DNA of 64,000 bases from assembly GCA_002354805.1 (NCBI GenBank), contig DEMH01000010.1:124001-188000 (forward strand), read 5' to 3'. The stretch is from Gammaproteobacteria bacterium UBA2675 (GTDB lineage Bacteria > Pseudomonadota > Gammaproteobacteria > Pseudomonadales > Pseudohongiellaceae). A program made the position numbers and the translations under genes. The notes under the pieces are model-generated. The model did not search any database. It saw only the letters and a list, made by a program, of their open reading frames with translations, and was not told the origin of the DNA. This document shows, one piece after another, positions 47,798 to 57,461 of this stretch. Positions within the stretch are counted from its first letter, which is position 1. Each line of letters begins with the position of its first letter.

Positions 47798-49792
47798 TCA
47801 GTTGGAGAGAGCTGCCTGAATACCCGGTTCGGGGCGTCGTGAGGCGCCCCAGCTGTTTTCCACCATCGATATCACATCGTTCAGTTCCTGCTCGCTGACA
47901 TCTGCCAGCGCTCCGTGCTCGAGCGGATCGTAATGGAAAATGTAGAGCCGAGATGCAAACTCCGCAAACGCCAGCGATGATTCACCAAATCGTTCTCCGT
48001 GACCGGCTGTGCTGACCTTCACGCCATTACCCCAGTCCTGTCCGCTGTCATTATTGGGATTAAAAAAGTACACCCGCGTCGTTCCCTGCGGATCCACCGT
48101 CGCCCGGATAATCGTAATGGCATGCCAGCCAATGAATCGCGCTGCGCTGTCGGTGACGGCAATGCCAGCGGGCTGAGGATGAATCACCGGCTGATTGCCG
48201 TTGTAGGACGGGTGGTAGTGCGCGTAAAAGTGACGATAGAAACTTTCCAGTTCGTGCAGATGGCCAGTGCCGACATCAACATTGATACGAAAACCGCGTC
48301 CGGTCCACCAGCCATGAAATTCGGGGTTTATCCACTGATGCGGGTCGCCATCGCGGCCAATGCAGTGGCGTCCCATTTCCGCGTATATCCTGTCCAGATG
48401 CGGTACCACCAGCAGCGAGACTGGATCGAGGTCCAGCGGCAGTGTCTGCGCGACGCCACTCAGGCTCTCACGAGATGAAATGGGTTTGCCTTCAAAGTGC
48501 ATGACAATTTCATCATCGCGGGCTGCCCAGGTCACCATCTGCAGCAGATAGTCCGGATCGTTGTAGGACCACATCGACAGGGCGCGCGCCGACTGGCAGG
48601 TGGGGTTGTTGCCCTGGCCAACACCAAGCGGCAGGCCCAGCATGCAAAGCACACCTTCCATCAGCCGGGCCCGATGCGGGACTGCGTCGCCAAACGCTGC
48701 TGACAGACGCGCCTGCGACCATGGCGCGAGCTCCAGACCCAGCTGACGCCAGAGTGCGGGTGCTACCGGTGGCTGATAGAAAATACCGCGCTCCAGCGTC
48801 AGTGCCAGTCCATAGATACCCTGTGCGGTTTCTGGAAACAGACAGTTGTCGATAATGCTGTGTACCAGCTCATGAAAGCACAACAGGCAGTCACGCCCGG
48901 TTGCAGACAGGCCCAGGGCTTCGGCTAGCAGCTGATCACCATGCTGGGCCACCTGCTTCAACAGGACAGCATGATAGGGGGATACCAGTCCGGTGTCGTG
49001 CATGGCACGGGCAAAGCCGGTCGCTTCGTACTGCAGGGCGGCGGTATCCATGGATTCCAGGCGTTGCTGATAGACTTCGACGCCTGGGTCTTCATGGCAT
49101 GCCTGAGTTGGGCCAAACAGTGCGCTGACCAGCCGGTTGGCACCCTGGCCGCTGCTGCCCAGATCTATCTCGGGGTTGGCCTGGCACAGGCTGATCTGCG
49201 TGATCATCTGTTTGACCGGGTCGACCTGGATGGGCCGCTGCTGCAGAATTCGCCAGATCTCATTGATCAGTTCATCAATGATGTGTTCAAAACCGATGCG
49301 CGCCGCCAGATGCTGCAGCAGCAGGCTGGGAATCAGCGCCAGGCGTCCCTGAGTTTCGCGCTCCGATTCACCTGTCGAACCGAATAGAATGGGCAGGTTC
49401 AGTGCCAGTACCTGGGTCAGAAAATGCTTTGCAGCCACCGCGCTCAGGGATGGGTGCTGGTACCGCGATTTGGCTACAGCCAGCATGCGCAGTTCGCTCA
49501 GGGCCTCGATCACCAGCAGTGTGGCATCGCTGCCACGCAATGACTGCCCGCTTAGTGACGGCACCAGGATCGCAGGTTGCGCCCAGTCCGAACCTTCAAA
49601 CACACCGGCCTCTTCAAGCGCTTCGGCGCGCTCCTCGATTGCTGCGCAGCCGCCTGGTTGCTGCAACACGCGGCGCGCAAGGTCGACGACGGGCTGCAAG
49701 CGCGCGGGTTTGGAAAAATCGGGTGCGCGCGCCAGTTGTAGGGTGGCCGCGTCCAGTTTTTGCAGCAAACCTGCCATTAGATCATCCGACAA
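47798..49792 (-). CDS. Uncharacterised protein with papain-like and HExxH motifs, partner of ATP-grasp
   Basis: I recognise no named family for this 664-residue protein. TTG at 49792 is the start because CAGCAGGAG lies eight bases before it; an ATG 15 bases inside lacks such a site. No signal peptide or membrane span is seen, so it is probably cytoplasmic. Two features stand out. HELVH (307-311) sits in a helix with a following Glu at 334, as in some zinc peptidases. In the C-terminal third, C399 (NNPTCQSARALSMWS), H557 (GWHAITI) and N578 (FFNPNND) have the order and context of a papain- or transglutaminase-like triad. The ATP-grasp ligase is 24 bases upstream in the same operon. A peptide-processing or amide-forming role is inference. 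Confidence 0.55.
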   Translation of the reverse strand: MSDDLMAGLLQKLDAATLQLARAPDFSKPARLQPVVDLARRVLQQPGGCAAIEERAEALEEAGVFEGSDWAQPAILVPSLSGQSLRGSDATLLVIEALSELRMLAVAKSRYQHPSLSAVAAKHFLTQVLALNLPILFGSTGESERETQGRLALIPSLLLQHLAARIGFEHIIDELINEIWRILQQRPIQVDPVKQMITQISLCQANPEIDLGSSGQGANRLVSALFGPTQACHEDPGVEVYQQRLESMDTAALQYEATGFARAMHDTGLVSPYHAVLLKQVAQHGDQLLAEALGLSATGRDCLLCFHELVHSIIDNCLFPETAQGIYGLALTLERGIFYQPPVAPALWRQLGLELAPWSQARLSAAFGDAVPHRARLMEGVLCMLGLPLGVGQGNNPTCQSARALSMWSYNDPDYLLQMVTWAARDDEIVMHFEGKPISSRESLSGVAQTLPLDLDPVSLLVVPHLDRIYAEMGRHCIGRDGDPHQWINPEFHGWWTGRGFRINVDVGTGHLHELESFYRHFYAHYHPSYNGNQPVIHPQPAGIAVTDSAARFIGWHAITIIRATVDPQGTTRVYFFNPNNDSGQDWGNGVKVSTAGHGERFGESSLAFAEFASRLYIFHYDPLEHGALADVSEQELNDVISMVENSWGASRRPEPGIQAALSN

Positions 49793-49816
49793 GACGGTAA
49801 CTCCTGCTGGTGGTGC

Positions 49817-51040
49817 CTAGATGTAATAGTCCAGCTCTTCCTGAGCCTTCAGTGTTTCATGCATCTTCTGTGCGTCATCACCCCGAAAGTACACCAGTCC
49901 CCAGTGTGTGCCAAACGCTGTGCGTTTGGTAACTGTTTCTTCCAGGGGGGGTGTCAGCTCATGCGACTCAAAGTACGGGTTATCCTCGACCTCTTCGGGG
50001 ATGACCAGCTGGCTCACCACGCGGCGACGCGGATAGACACCAAAGCAGCCGGCGTAACCGTCAGCATCTTCGATTTCTCTCGGGAAAAATGCCTGAACCT
50101 CTTCCGCAGTGGCCTTGGGGTCGAATACCAGCATGCTGGCCTGATAGGCGTTGAACCCATACACGCGCTCAAGCAGCTCGAATACCTTGAAACCCGGCGG
50201 ACGGTAGGCTACCTCGCCAAAGTACATTTCGCCATCGCTGGTCACAAAGTATTCCGGATGAATCAGGCCGAACTCGATATCGAAGGCCTTGATCAGCTTT
50301 TCGATCTGGGCGCGAATCTGAGGACGGTATTTTTCCAGCTCTGGCGAGGCCGGTACGAATACAGAGTAGCCAAGTGTCACATACTCAGAGATATTCAGGA
50401 ATACGATCTTGCCATTGTGGATCCAGGCCTCTACTGCAAACTCCCAGCCATCCAGGTGCGATTCCATCAACACCGGAAATTCCTCATCGGGAATGGAGTC
50501 GACCTCATCGGGGGTTCGAATCACGCGGTGTCCCAGGCAGCCTGCTTTGTCGAAGGCTTTTAAGTGAATCGGATCGTTGGGGTCGCCGTCCAGTTTCAGC
50601 AGGGTCTGATTGACGCGCTTCAGGAACCGAACAACGTCCTCCTTGTCGTGCGCCTCTTCAAAGATGCCGACGCGAATGCCGCCCAGCTGCGCCCGGCGCT
50701 TCATCAGTGCCTTGTCCCGTAGCAGTAGAGACTGGCCGTAGAGGCGGGGGTTGTCGAGCAGTACCGAGTTAATGGCACCAGCCCACTCGACTGTTTCCTC
50801 ATACAGGGGGATGGCTATATCGACACCCATTTCCTTCAGGGTTTCAGCGATCTCCATGGATCGGTCATTGAGCCTTTCAAAGTTCCAGGACAGATAGGGA
50901 ATATTGTGTTTCTCACAGTATTCCTCGGCCCAGTCAGGAGCGACCACCACATAGCGGCGGTCGAACGTCTCTGCCGCCTCTACAGCGTTGAGGCTCCAAC
51001 CCAGTAGCGCGATATACCCTTTATTGGGGTCTTTGTTCAT
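49817..51040 (-). CDS. ATP-grasp ligase of unknown substrate
   Basis: The 407-residue enzyme has ATP-grasp signatures: a nucleotide Lys near 161 (HLKAFDKAGCLGHRVI), the strand and Glu of MESHLDGWEFAVEAW (192-206), and the metal/phosphate motif FGEVAYRPPG with E276 and R280. The N-terminal part (GWSLNAVEAA...VVVAPDW) is a Rossmann-like preATP-grasp domain. Such enzymes couple ATP to joining a carboxylate with an amine, amide or thiol. It resembles carboxylate-amine ligases more than biotin carboxylase or purine enzymes. The start has TAAGGT upstream. The partner gene follows after 24 bases; together they suggest a ligase and a peptidase acting on one peptide-like product. Confidence 0.75.
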   Translation of the reverse strand: MNKDPNKGYIALLGWSLNAVEAAETFDRRYVVVAPDWAEEYCEKHNIPYLSWNFERLNDRSMEIAETLKEMGVDIAIPLYEETVEWAGAINSVLLDNPRLYGQSLLLRDKALMKRRAQLGGIRVGIFEEAHDKEDVVRFLKRVNQTLLKLDGDPNDPIHLKAFDKAGCLGHRVIRTPDEVDSIPDEEFPVLMESHLDGWEFAVEAWIHNGKIVFLNISEYVTLGYSVFVPASPELEKYRPQIRAQIEKLIKAFDIEFGLIHPEYFVTSDGEMYFGEVAYRPPGFKVFELLERVYGFNAYQASMLVFDPKATAEEVQAFFPREIEDADGYAGCFGVYPRRRVVSQLVIPEEVEDNPYFESHELTPPLEETVTKRTAFGTHWGLVYFRGDDAQKMHETLKAQEELDYYI

Positions 51041-51189
51041 GCCAATACCTTACCCTTGATGCCAGCAGCTGCCGACATTTCACTTTGAATTTCAATGATT
51101 TCGGATACCACTTTACCTTAGTTGGCAAGCAGTTGCACGGTGCCTGGTGACACAGATAAGCCTGGAGTCGGGCGAAGCCTGGGTCGAAA

Positions 51190-51507
51190 TCAGCGAGTCG
51201 ACAGGAGTCCGCAGCGACGAAACCAGATCTCCAGAGGTAGTGTCACCAGTGGCGGAATGGCCGCCAGCAAAGCGAGCAGACTCATCTGCCAGGACCAGCG
51301 CAGGCGCGCGCTGCAGTAGACGCTGACGATCACATAAATGATAAACGCGCCGCCATGCAGTCGGCCAAACAGCCACACTCCCAGGTCAGTTGTTTCGGTG
51401 ACATATTTCAGGAACATGCCCACCAGCAGGCCAGCCCAGGTGAGGGCTTCAAAGAGTGCAACGACTGAAAACAGTCTGCCTGCCGGAGACAATGGAAGAT
51501 GGGGCAT
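51190..51507 (-). CDS. DUF3817-family small membrane protein
   Basis: The protein has about 105 residues and three hydrophobic spans. It shows the DUF3817 pattern: a first span with LFEALTWAGLLVGMFLKY, a central GRLHGGAFIIYVIVS with a His near 48, and WQMSLLALLAAIPPLVTLPLEIWFRR at the end. ATG at 51507 is chosen; an in-frame GTG at 51519 is possible, and neither has a clear ribosome-binding site. The function is unknown; related proteins are fused to or neighbours of small transporters. It is alone, between the ATP-grasp gene and ilvD. Confidence 0.7.
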   Translation of the reverse strand: MPHLPLSPAGRLFSVVALFEALTWAGLLVGMFLKYVTETTDLGVWLFGRLHGGAFIIYVIVSVYCSARLRWSWQMSLLALLAAIPPLVTLPLEIWFRRCGLLSTR

Positions 51508-51617
51508 GAGGTTTGACACTCAGGTTGCGGGAACAAGCGCGCCATTATGCCGGTGCGTGCTTGCCGGATCAACGCCACCTGACGGCAGGCAACGAACTGG
51601 CCAGCACCCGTAGCTAC

Positions 51618-51646
51618 TGCACACAGACCGCTCCTGACGGTATAAT
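51618..51646 (+). promoter_or_regulatory. ilvD promoter
   Basis: -10 TATAAT (51641-51646) and a weaker -35 TGCACA (51618-51623) are 17 bases apart, 45 bases before the ilvD start. Confidence 0.5.
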
Positions 51647-51691
51647 CGCCGGCTTTTAAGCACGGACGAGATATCAGCCAGGAGTTCAGTC

Positions 51692-53548
51692 ATGCCCGCT
51701 TACCGTTCCAAGACCTCAACCGCCGGCCGCAACATGGCTGGTGCCCGTTCGCTCTGGCGTGCCACTGGCATGAAAGACGAGGACTTCAGCAAACCCATAA
51801 TTGCGATTGCCAACTCCTTTACGCAGTTTGTACCCGGGCACGTGCATCTTAAGGATCTGGGTCAGCTGGTGGCGCGAGAGATCGAAGCGGCCGGTGGTGT
51901 CGCCAAAGAGTTTAATACCATTGCTGTCGACGATGGCATTGCCATGGGACACGATGGCATGCTGTATTCACTTCCCAGTCGCGACATTATTGCTGACTCG
52001 GTGGAGTACATGGTCAACGCGCATTGCGCAGACGCGCTGGTATGTATCTCCAACTGCGACAAAATCACCCCCGGCATGCTGATGGCTGCCATGCGACTGA
52101 ATATTCCAGTGATCTTTGTGTCCGGTGGACCGATGGAGGCCGGCAAGGTACAGCTGGCAAGTCCGGAAACCCAGACCATCGAGATCCGTAAACTGGACCT
52201 GATTGACGCCATGGTCATGGCCGCCGACGACAAAGTGTCGGATGCCGAGCTGGCAGAAGTCGAACGCTCTGCCTGTCCGACCTGCGGCTCCTGTTCCGGC
52301 ATGTTTACTGCCAATTCCATGAACTGCCTGACCGAGGCGCTGGGGCTGTCATTGCCTGGCAATGGCACAGTGGTGGCCACGCATGCCGACCGCGAAAAGC
52401 TGTTCCGCCAGGCAGGTCGTCAGGTTGTGGAACTGTGCCGCAAGTACTACGAGCAGGAGGACGCCTCCGTGCTGCCGCGCTCTGTTGGCTTCAAGGCCTT
52501 CGAAAATGCCATCGCACTGGATATCGCCATGGGCGGTTCCACCAATACCATTCTGCATCTCCTGGCGATTGCGCAGGAAGCCGAAATTGATTTCACCATG
52601 GCGGATATCGATCGCATGTCGCGTGATCTGCCGCAGCTGTGCAAAGTGGCGCCCAATACCAACAAGTACCACATTGAGGATGTTCACCGTGCCGGTGGCA
52701 TCATGGCCATCCTGGGCGAGCTGGACCGTGCGGGCAAGCTGCACACCGATGTGCCCACTGTCCACGCGCCAACCATGAAGGATGCGCTGGATCAGTGGGA
52801 TATCGCCCGCAACCCCAGTGAAGAAGTGAAAACCTTTTATATGGCAGGACCGGGTGGCATTCCGACCCAGGTTGCCTTCAGTCAGGACACGCGCTGGGAG
52901 AGTCTGGATACTGACAGAGCCCAGGGCTGTATCCGTTCCTACGAGAATGCCTTCAGCAAAGAAGGGGGGCTGGCGGTTCTTTTTGGCAACCTGGCTGAGA
53001 ACGGCTGTGTGGTCAAAACGGCAGGCGTCGATGACAGCCTGATGGTGTTCGAAGGTCCGGCTCATGTGGTGGAAAGCCAGGATGAGGCGGTACGCAATAT
53101 CCTCGATGACAAGGTTAAAGCCGGGGACGTCGTTGTTGTGCGCTACGAGGGTCCGAAAGGCGGGCCTGGCATGCAGGAAATGCTGTATCCGACCAGTTAC
53201 ATCAAGTCCAAAGGCTTGGGCAAGGCCTGCGCCCTGCTGACCGATGGGCGCTTCTCCGGGGGTACATCCGGTCTGTCTATCGGCCACTGTTCGCCCGAGG
53301 CAGCGGCCGGTGGCAATATTGGTCTGGTGCGCAATGGCGATCGTATCCGCATCGACATCCCCAACCGGCGTATTGACATGCTGGTCAGTGATGAGGAGCT
53401 GGCTGCACGCCGCGCCGAACAGGACACGCTGGGCTGGAAACCGGCCGAGCCACGGCCACGCAAGGTCTCGGCGGCGCTGAAGGCTTACGCCATGCTGGCA
53501 ACCAGCGCTGACCGTGGGGCTGTCCGGAATCTGGAGCTGCTCGACTGA
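51692..53548 (+). CDS. ilvD: Dihydroxy-acid dehydratase
   Basis: IlvD dehydrates dihydroxy-isovalerate and -methylvalerate in valine, isoleucine and hence leucine synthesis, using an Fe-S cluster. At 618 residues it matches E. coli (616). Cluster-Cys regions are [10 protein letters not shown] and [20 protein letters not shown]; other hallmarks are [12 protein letters not shown], the SLPGNGT loop and [20 protein letters not shown] near the C-terminus. AGGAG precedes the ATG. It feeds the 2-oxoisovalerate used by LeuA at 13.9 kb, though no other ilv genes are near. Confidence 0.96.
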   Translation: MPAYRSKTSTAGRNMAGARSLWRATGMKDEDFSKPIIAIANSFTQFVPGHVHLKDLGQLVAREIEAAGGVAKEFNTIAVDDGIAMGHDGMLYSLPSRDIIADSVEYMVNAHCADALVCISNCDKITPGMLMAAMRLNIPVIFVSGGPMEAGKVQLASPETQTIEIRKLDLIDAMVMAADDKVSDAELAEVERSACPTCGSCSGMFTANSMNCLTEALGLSLPGNGTVVATHADREKLFRQAGRQVVELCRKYYEQEDASVLPRSVGFKAFENAIALDIAMGGSTNTILHLLAIAQEAEIDFTMADIDRMSRDLPQLCKVAPNTNKYHIEDVHRAGGIMAILGELDRAGKLHTDVPTVHAPTMKDALDQWDIARNPSEEVKTFYMAGPGGIPTQVAFSQDTRWESLDTDRAQGCIRSYENAFSKEGGLAVLFGNLAENGCVVKTAGVDDSLMVFEGPAHVVESQDEAVRNILDDKVKAGDVVVVRYEGPKGGPGMQEMLYPTSYIKSKGLGKACALLTDGRFSGGTSGLSIGHCSPEAAAGGNIGLVRNGDRIRIDIPNRRIDMLVSDEELAARRAEQDTLGWKPAEPRPRKVSAALKAYAMLATSADRGAVRNLELLD

Positions 53549-53624
53549 GCAGGCCGTATTGGTGACAGACATGCCTGGCTGCGCTAAGGTGTCAGGCCCA
53601 TACTTGATGTATCAGGAGTGGATT

Positions 53625-54443
53625 ATGCGTTTGCAGACATTGAATTTGACCGCCGCTGTTTCGCTGGCACTGTTTTCGGTATCTGCCGTTCAGGCCGATG
53701 ACGCCCAGAAGCTGCAGGAACTGATTACCGCAGATCATCGCGATCCGGCGAACATCGAGCGCAATCAGTACCGAAACCCGGTTGAGACGCTGCAATTCTT
53801 CGGCATCGAATCTGACATGACGGTTGTTGAGGTATTGCCGGGCGGCGGCTGGTATACAGAAATTCTGGCGCCGTTTTTGAAAGAGCATGGTACGTACTAC
53901 GCGGCCCATTTCTCACCGACCTCAGGAATTTCCTATCAGCCACCCATGCTGGAGCGCTACCGCCAGAAACTGGCCAATCACAATGAGATCTACGATGAAG
54001 TCATTGTGACCCGGCTGCATCCGCCCGCCGATACTGAAATCGCTCCCCCGGGCTCTGCGGACATGGTGCTGACCTTCCGCAATGTGCACAACTGGATCAT
54101 GGCCGGGACGCAGGAAGAGCACTTCGAAGCCTTTTATCGCGCCCTCAAGCCGGGTGGTGTTCTGGGTGTGGTCGAGCACCGCGCGCCAGAAGGCAGTGGC
54201 ATGGATGTGATGGAAACCACCGGTTATGTGACCGAGGCTTATACCATCGAGCTGGCACAGGCTGCGGGTTTCTATCTGGAAGAAAAATCGGAAATCAATG
54301 CCAACCCGCTTGATACTGCAGATCATCCATCTGGCGTCTGGACGCTGCCGCCAACGCTGCGGCTGGGTGATGAGAACCGTGATACTTACCTGGCGATCGG
54401 TGAAAGCGATCGAATGACGCTGAAATTCAGAAAGCCGGAGTAG
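53625..54443 (+). CDS. Secreted methyltransferase-like protein
   Basis: ATG at 53625 with CAGGAG gives 272 residues; a longer in-frame reading would overlap ilvD. A clear signal peptide (about 1-24, ending VQA) is followed by what looks like a class I methyltransferase fold: motif I-like VVEVLPGGGWYTEIL (about 67-81), a central ADMVLTFRNVHNWI and ALKPGGVLGVVEHR. SAM is not known in the periplasm, so the protein either has another ligand, is a degenerate fold, or the leader is not cleaved. Such secreted homologues recur in marine Proteobacteria and remain uncharacterised. A strong terminator follows. Confidence 0.7.
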   Translation: MRLQTLNLTAAVSLALFSVSAVQADDAQKLQELITADHRDPANIERNQYRNPVETLQFFGIESDMTVVEVLPGGGWYTEILAPFLKEHGTYYAAHFSPTSGISYQPPMLERYRQKLANHNEIYDEVIVTRLHPPADTEIAPPGSADMVLTFRNVHNWIMAGTQEEHFEAFYRALKPGGVLGVVEHRAPEGSGMDVMETTGYVTEAYTIELAQAAGFYLEEKSEINANPLDTADHPSGVWTLPPTLRLGDENRDTYLAIGESDRMTLKFRKPE

Positions 54444-54470
54444 TGGCCAGTCAGTCGCCGTGAACCAAAA

Positions 54471-54498
54471 AGCCCGCCAATCTGGCGGGCTTTTTTTT
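54471..54498 (+). terminator. Strong intrinsic terminator
   Basis: GCCCGCC (54472-54478) and GGCGGGC (54484-54490) form a perfect stem with loop AATCT, followed by eight T (54491-54498) and preceded by a run of A. The A-run and T-run let it work on both strands, ending both the methyltransferase-like gene and the convergent glutaredoxin-MauE gene. Confidence 0.9.
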
Positions 54499-54542
54499 GC
54501 CACCTGAATTTGCAGGCAGCTCCAACACAGCAGTTTCAGTCA

Positions 54543-55310
54543 TTAAATATTGTGCAAAGCAGCGCGAGCAATCATCCAGACACCCATACCCATCATCATG
54601 AGATTCTCGGTCAATGAAACAAAGCCAAGTGGCACCTTGCTGTCACCGCCAACGCAGGCACATTTCAGGGTCCGCTTGTCGATATACACTGCTTTAAAAA
54701 CTGAGACGGCGCCAACACTACCGATAAACAGCGCGACCGGTGCTGAGATCCAGACCAGCGCCCCTGCAATCATCAGCAGACCAGCCAGCGTTTCCCCAAA
54801 AGGGTAGAGGTAGGCGTATCCAACATAACGCTGCGCCAATAAATCATAATTGAGAAACATGCTGGAGAAGGCTTCGACATCCTTTAACTTCTGCAAACCC
54901 AGCAGCGTCATTGCGCCTGCCACAAACCATTCAAATGTTCGTCCGGTAATCACAGAATCTGCCGTGGTCCAGCTGATGGACATCGCCATCAGTGCTGCAA
55001 CGAGAAAGAGCGTGATGACTGGTCGGTAGCTTAGCCCCTCATCGTCGGCTGACTCTTTTCCGAAATGCTGGCGCAGGGCTTCATAACCGCCGATGCGCTC
55101 GCCACCGATGAATGTCTGCGGTGTGGTATCCACATCGTGTTTATTTTTGAAGGACTCAACATCCTCTCTTGATCGCAGTTTGTGATCCTCTACCTGGTAA
55201 CCCTGGCGCCGTAACAGATGGCGGGATTTCAAGCCAAATGGGCACAAGTGCCCGGGCATGTCCATGCGATACAATGTTGCGCTTTTCTTGTCAGTCGTCT
55301 CGTTTGTCAT
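54543..55310 (-). CDS. Glutaredoxin-MauE/DoxX fusion membrane protein
   Basis: The 255-residue protein joins two domains. Residues 12-85 are glutaredoxin-like, with TPQTFIGGERIGGYEAL as the glutathione-binding part; the active-site position reads LCPFGLKS, so only C23 is present and the usual second Cys is replaced by Gly. Residues 95-255 hold four spans of the MauE/DoxX type, ending with a Cys pair (CACVGG) and the family phrase VPLGFVSLTENLMM. MauE proteins move or maintain disulfides for exported enzymes. The fusion suggests electron or glutathione traffic across the membrane, which is inference. Confidence 0.8.
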   Translation of the reverse strand: MTNETTDKKSATLYRMDMPGHLCPFGLKSRHLLRRQGYQVEDHKLRSREDVESFKNKHDVDTTPQTFIGGERIGGYEALRQHFGKESADDEGLSYRPVITLFLVAALMAMSISWTTADSVITGRTFEWFVAGAMTLLGLQKLKDVEAFSSMFLNYDLLAQRYVGYAYLYPFGETLAGLLMIAGALVWISAPVALFIGSVGAVSVFKAVYIDKRTLKCACVGGDSKVPLGFVSLTENLMMMGMGVWMIARAALHNI

Positions 55311-55442
55311 GGTACCTCATAATAAAACATCCTTACTGAAGAGACTGTCATACAGTCGGTGAGTTCCCCGAGTTGACTCTTGCTGTGTCCCGCTTTTTGA
55401 CATACCTTCAGCATTATTCACAAAAATTCAGGCTGGTAGCTT

Positions 55443-56768
55443 ATGCCACGTTGGCAATGGGTGCTGATGCACCTTATCAGGCGGCTTTGGGTGCGGGCTA
55501 CTCTGCTTGGCGTACTGGGTGTGGCAGCAGCGATGATTGCCACCACAGCTGATACGCTTATCCCCATCAGTTTTCCGTTTACCATCGAAGCGGAATCGAT
55601 TGATCGCATACTCAATATCCTTGCGACCAGTATGCTGGCGGTTACCACATTTTCACTGAGTGTCATGGTGAGCGCCTATGGTGCCGCGTCCACCAATGTC
55701 ACGCCGCGCGCCATAAAACTGCTGACTGAGGACCATACCACGCAGAACGTTCTGTCCGCCTTTGTTGGTTCATTTCTTTTCAGTGTAGTTGGCATTATTG
55801 CGCTGCAGGTTGGCGCCTACGGCGATCAGGGTCGCATTCTGCTGTTCGCGGTCACGCTGGGTGTGCTGGCACTGGTGGTCATTTCGTTGTTGCGCTGGAT
55901 CGATCACCTGACAAGGTTCGGGCGTGTTGGCGAAACAACCGCACAGGTCGAGCAGGCTACGCGACGTGCCATGGACGAGTATCTTCGCGAGCCCTGTCTG
56001 GGAGGGCAGCCGCGAATTGACGCAGATCTCGCCGACGTCGATACAACTGCGCAGGTTTGTGCTGCACGTATTGGATACGTCCAGCATATCGACATGTCGG
56101 CGCTGACCGAATGCTGCGAAAAAATGTCCGTCAGAATTTTCCTGTCCGTTGTTCCAGGTGCCTTTGTCTACAAAGGGGCTGTACTGGGCTGGTTCGAGTG
56201 TGACAACAGCAGCGAAGTTGACACCGCTGCGCTGAGCGCTGCCATCTGTGATGCGGTAACTATTGACGATGATCGCAGCTTTGATCAGGATCCCCGGTTT
56301 GGTCTGGCGGTGCTCAGCGAAATTGCCTGCCGCGCCCTTTCGCCCGGTGTCAACGACCCGGGCACCGCGATCGATGTTATTGGACGGCAGACGCGATTGC
56401 TGTCGCGGTGGGCCGAAGGGCCATCATCGGCGAACACAGACTCAGATTCTCGTAGTACCAGCGCACCAAGATATCCGCGGGTCTACATTCCGGCGCTTAG
56501 CACAGCAGACCTGTTTGAAGATGCGTTCATGCTGATTGCCCGGGATGGTGCGGCGCTTGTCGAGATTCAGTTGCGCCTGCAAAAAGCCTTGCGGGCTCTG
56601 GGAGAACTGGGCGATACCCCGTTTCGGGAAGCGGCCAGCAAACAGTCGTTGCTGGCTCGCGATCGCGCCATGCAGGCACTGACGCTGGAGGCTGATCGCG
56701 AGCGGGTCCTGGCCGTGCTTGAAACGCCAGCCGAACATGGGCAGCCATCGACACACGATAAACAGTGA
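55443..56768 (+). CDS. DUF2254-family membrane protein
   Basis: The 441-residue protein has four N-terminal spans (near 14-33, 65-90, 100-125 and 135-160) and a large soluble remainder. DUF2254 features include VTTFSLSVMVSAYGAASTNVTPRA after the second span, the ALQVGAYGDQGRILLFAVTLGVLAL region and the C-terminal DQDPRFGLAVLSEIACRALSPGVNDPGTA. The function is unknown; members are predicted transport- or signalling-related. The start has no strong Shine-Dalgarno. tadA begins 30 bases after it on the same strand. Confidence 0.8.
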   Translation: MPRWQWVLMHLIRRLWVRATLLGVLGVAAAMIATTADTLIPISFPFTIEAESIDRILNILATSMLAVTTFSLSVMVSAYGAASTNVTPRAIKLLTEDHTTQNVLSAFVGSFLFSVVGIIALQVGAYGDQGRILLFAVTLGVLALVVISLLRWIDHLTRFGRVGETTAQVEQATRRAMDEYLREPCLGGQPRIDADLADVDTTAQVCAARIGYVQHIDMSALTECCEKMSVRIFLSVVPGAFVYKGAVLGWFECDNSSEVDTAALSAAICDAVTIDDDRSFDQDPRFGLAVLSEIACRALSPGVNDPGTAIDVIGRQTRLLSRWAEGPSSANTDSDSRSTSAPRYPRVYIPALSTADLFEDAFMLIARDGAALVEIQLRLQKALRALGELGDTPFREAASKQSLLARDRAMQALTLEADRERVLAVLETPAEHGQPSTHDKQ

Positions 56769-56798
56769 TGCAAACGATATATGCAGCAGGAGGGAGTC

Positions 56799-57308
56799 AT
56801 GGCAGAAAACAGTGACCTGGATACCCTGGCGGTGCCTGAGTTGCTGGCGCCTGCGCAGCCGGAAGATCAATTCTGGATGGAGCAGGCTCTGCTGCTGGCT
56901 GACCAGGCTGCCCGGGTGGACGAAGTGCCGGTTGGAGCGGTTGTGGTGTATCAGGGTGCGATTATAGGGCACGGCTTCAATCAGCCCAGGCGCAGTCACG
57001 ATCCCACCGCGCATGCCGAAATCATGGCCCTGCGTGAAGCCAGTCACAGACTTGGTAACTATCGTCTGCCCGACTGCAGTCTCTATGTGACAATCGAGCC
57101 CTGCACCATGTGCTTCGGCGCCATTATTCATGCCCGCATAGCCCGACTTGTGTACGGCGCAGAGGAGCCGCGTTATGGCGCGGTCATCAGCGGTCAGCGC
57201 CTGCTGGCGCAGGGCCAGTACAACCACAAGTTGGCGGTGACAGCAGGGGTACTTGCCGAGCCCAGCGCCGAGCGGATGCGCCGGTTTTTCCGCGAGCGCC
57301 GTCGCTAA
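56799..57308 (+). CDS. tadA: tRNA-specific adenosine deaminase TadA
   Basis: TadA converts wobble adenosine 34 of tRNA-Arg(ACG) to inosine and is essential. ATG at 56799 behind AGGAGGG gives 169 residues (E. coli 167). The zinc and proton-shuttle residues are H72 and E74 (TAHAE), C102 and C105 (EPCTMC). The first 22 residues are a short acidic extension before DQFWMEQAL. It precedes purL, as in some other Gammaproteobacteria. Confidence 0.95.
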   Translation: MAENSDLDTLAVPELLAPAQPEDQFWMEQALLLADQAARVDEVPVGAVVVYQGAIIGHGFNQPRRSHDPTAHAEIMALREASHRLGNYRLPDCSLYVTIEPCTMCFGAIIHARIARLVYGAEEPRYGAVISGQRLLAQGQYNHKLAVTAGVLAEPSAERMRRFFRERRR

Positions 57309-57377
57309 GCTCTTCGATTAGCCAGTCCAGAAGCCACCATATGGCGACAATAGTCTGATTTTTCAGGGCGACTCCTG

Positions 57378-57383
57378 TATAAT
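57378..57383 (+). promoter_or_regulatory. purL -10 element
   Basis: A perfect TATAAT lies 79 bases before the purL start. The -35 region is poor (CTGATT-like), so an activator may be needed. No PurR box was recognised. Confidence 0.4.
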
Positions 57384-57461
57384 CGTCGCACCCGAATGCC
57401 GGCGCGTCTGTGTCCGGTAACCTGCATCCCTGACCACCAACTTGTAAGGCTATCTGACACA

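Noticed and set aside
52349..53572. 407-codon open frame on the minus strand over ilvD
   Set aside because: It is antisense to conserved ilvD and has no family features.
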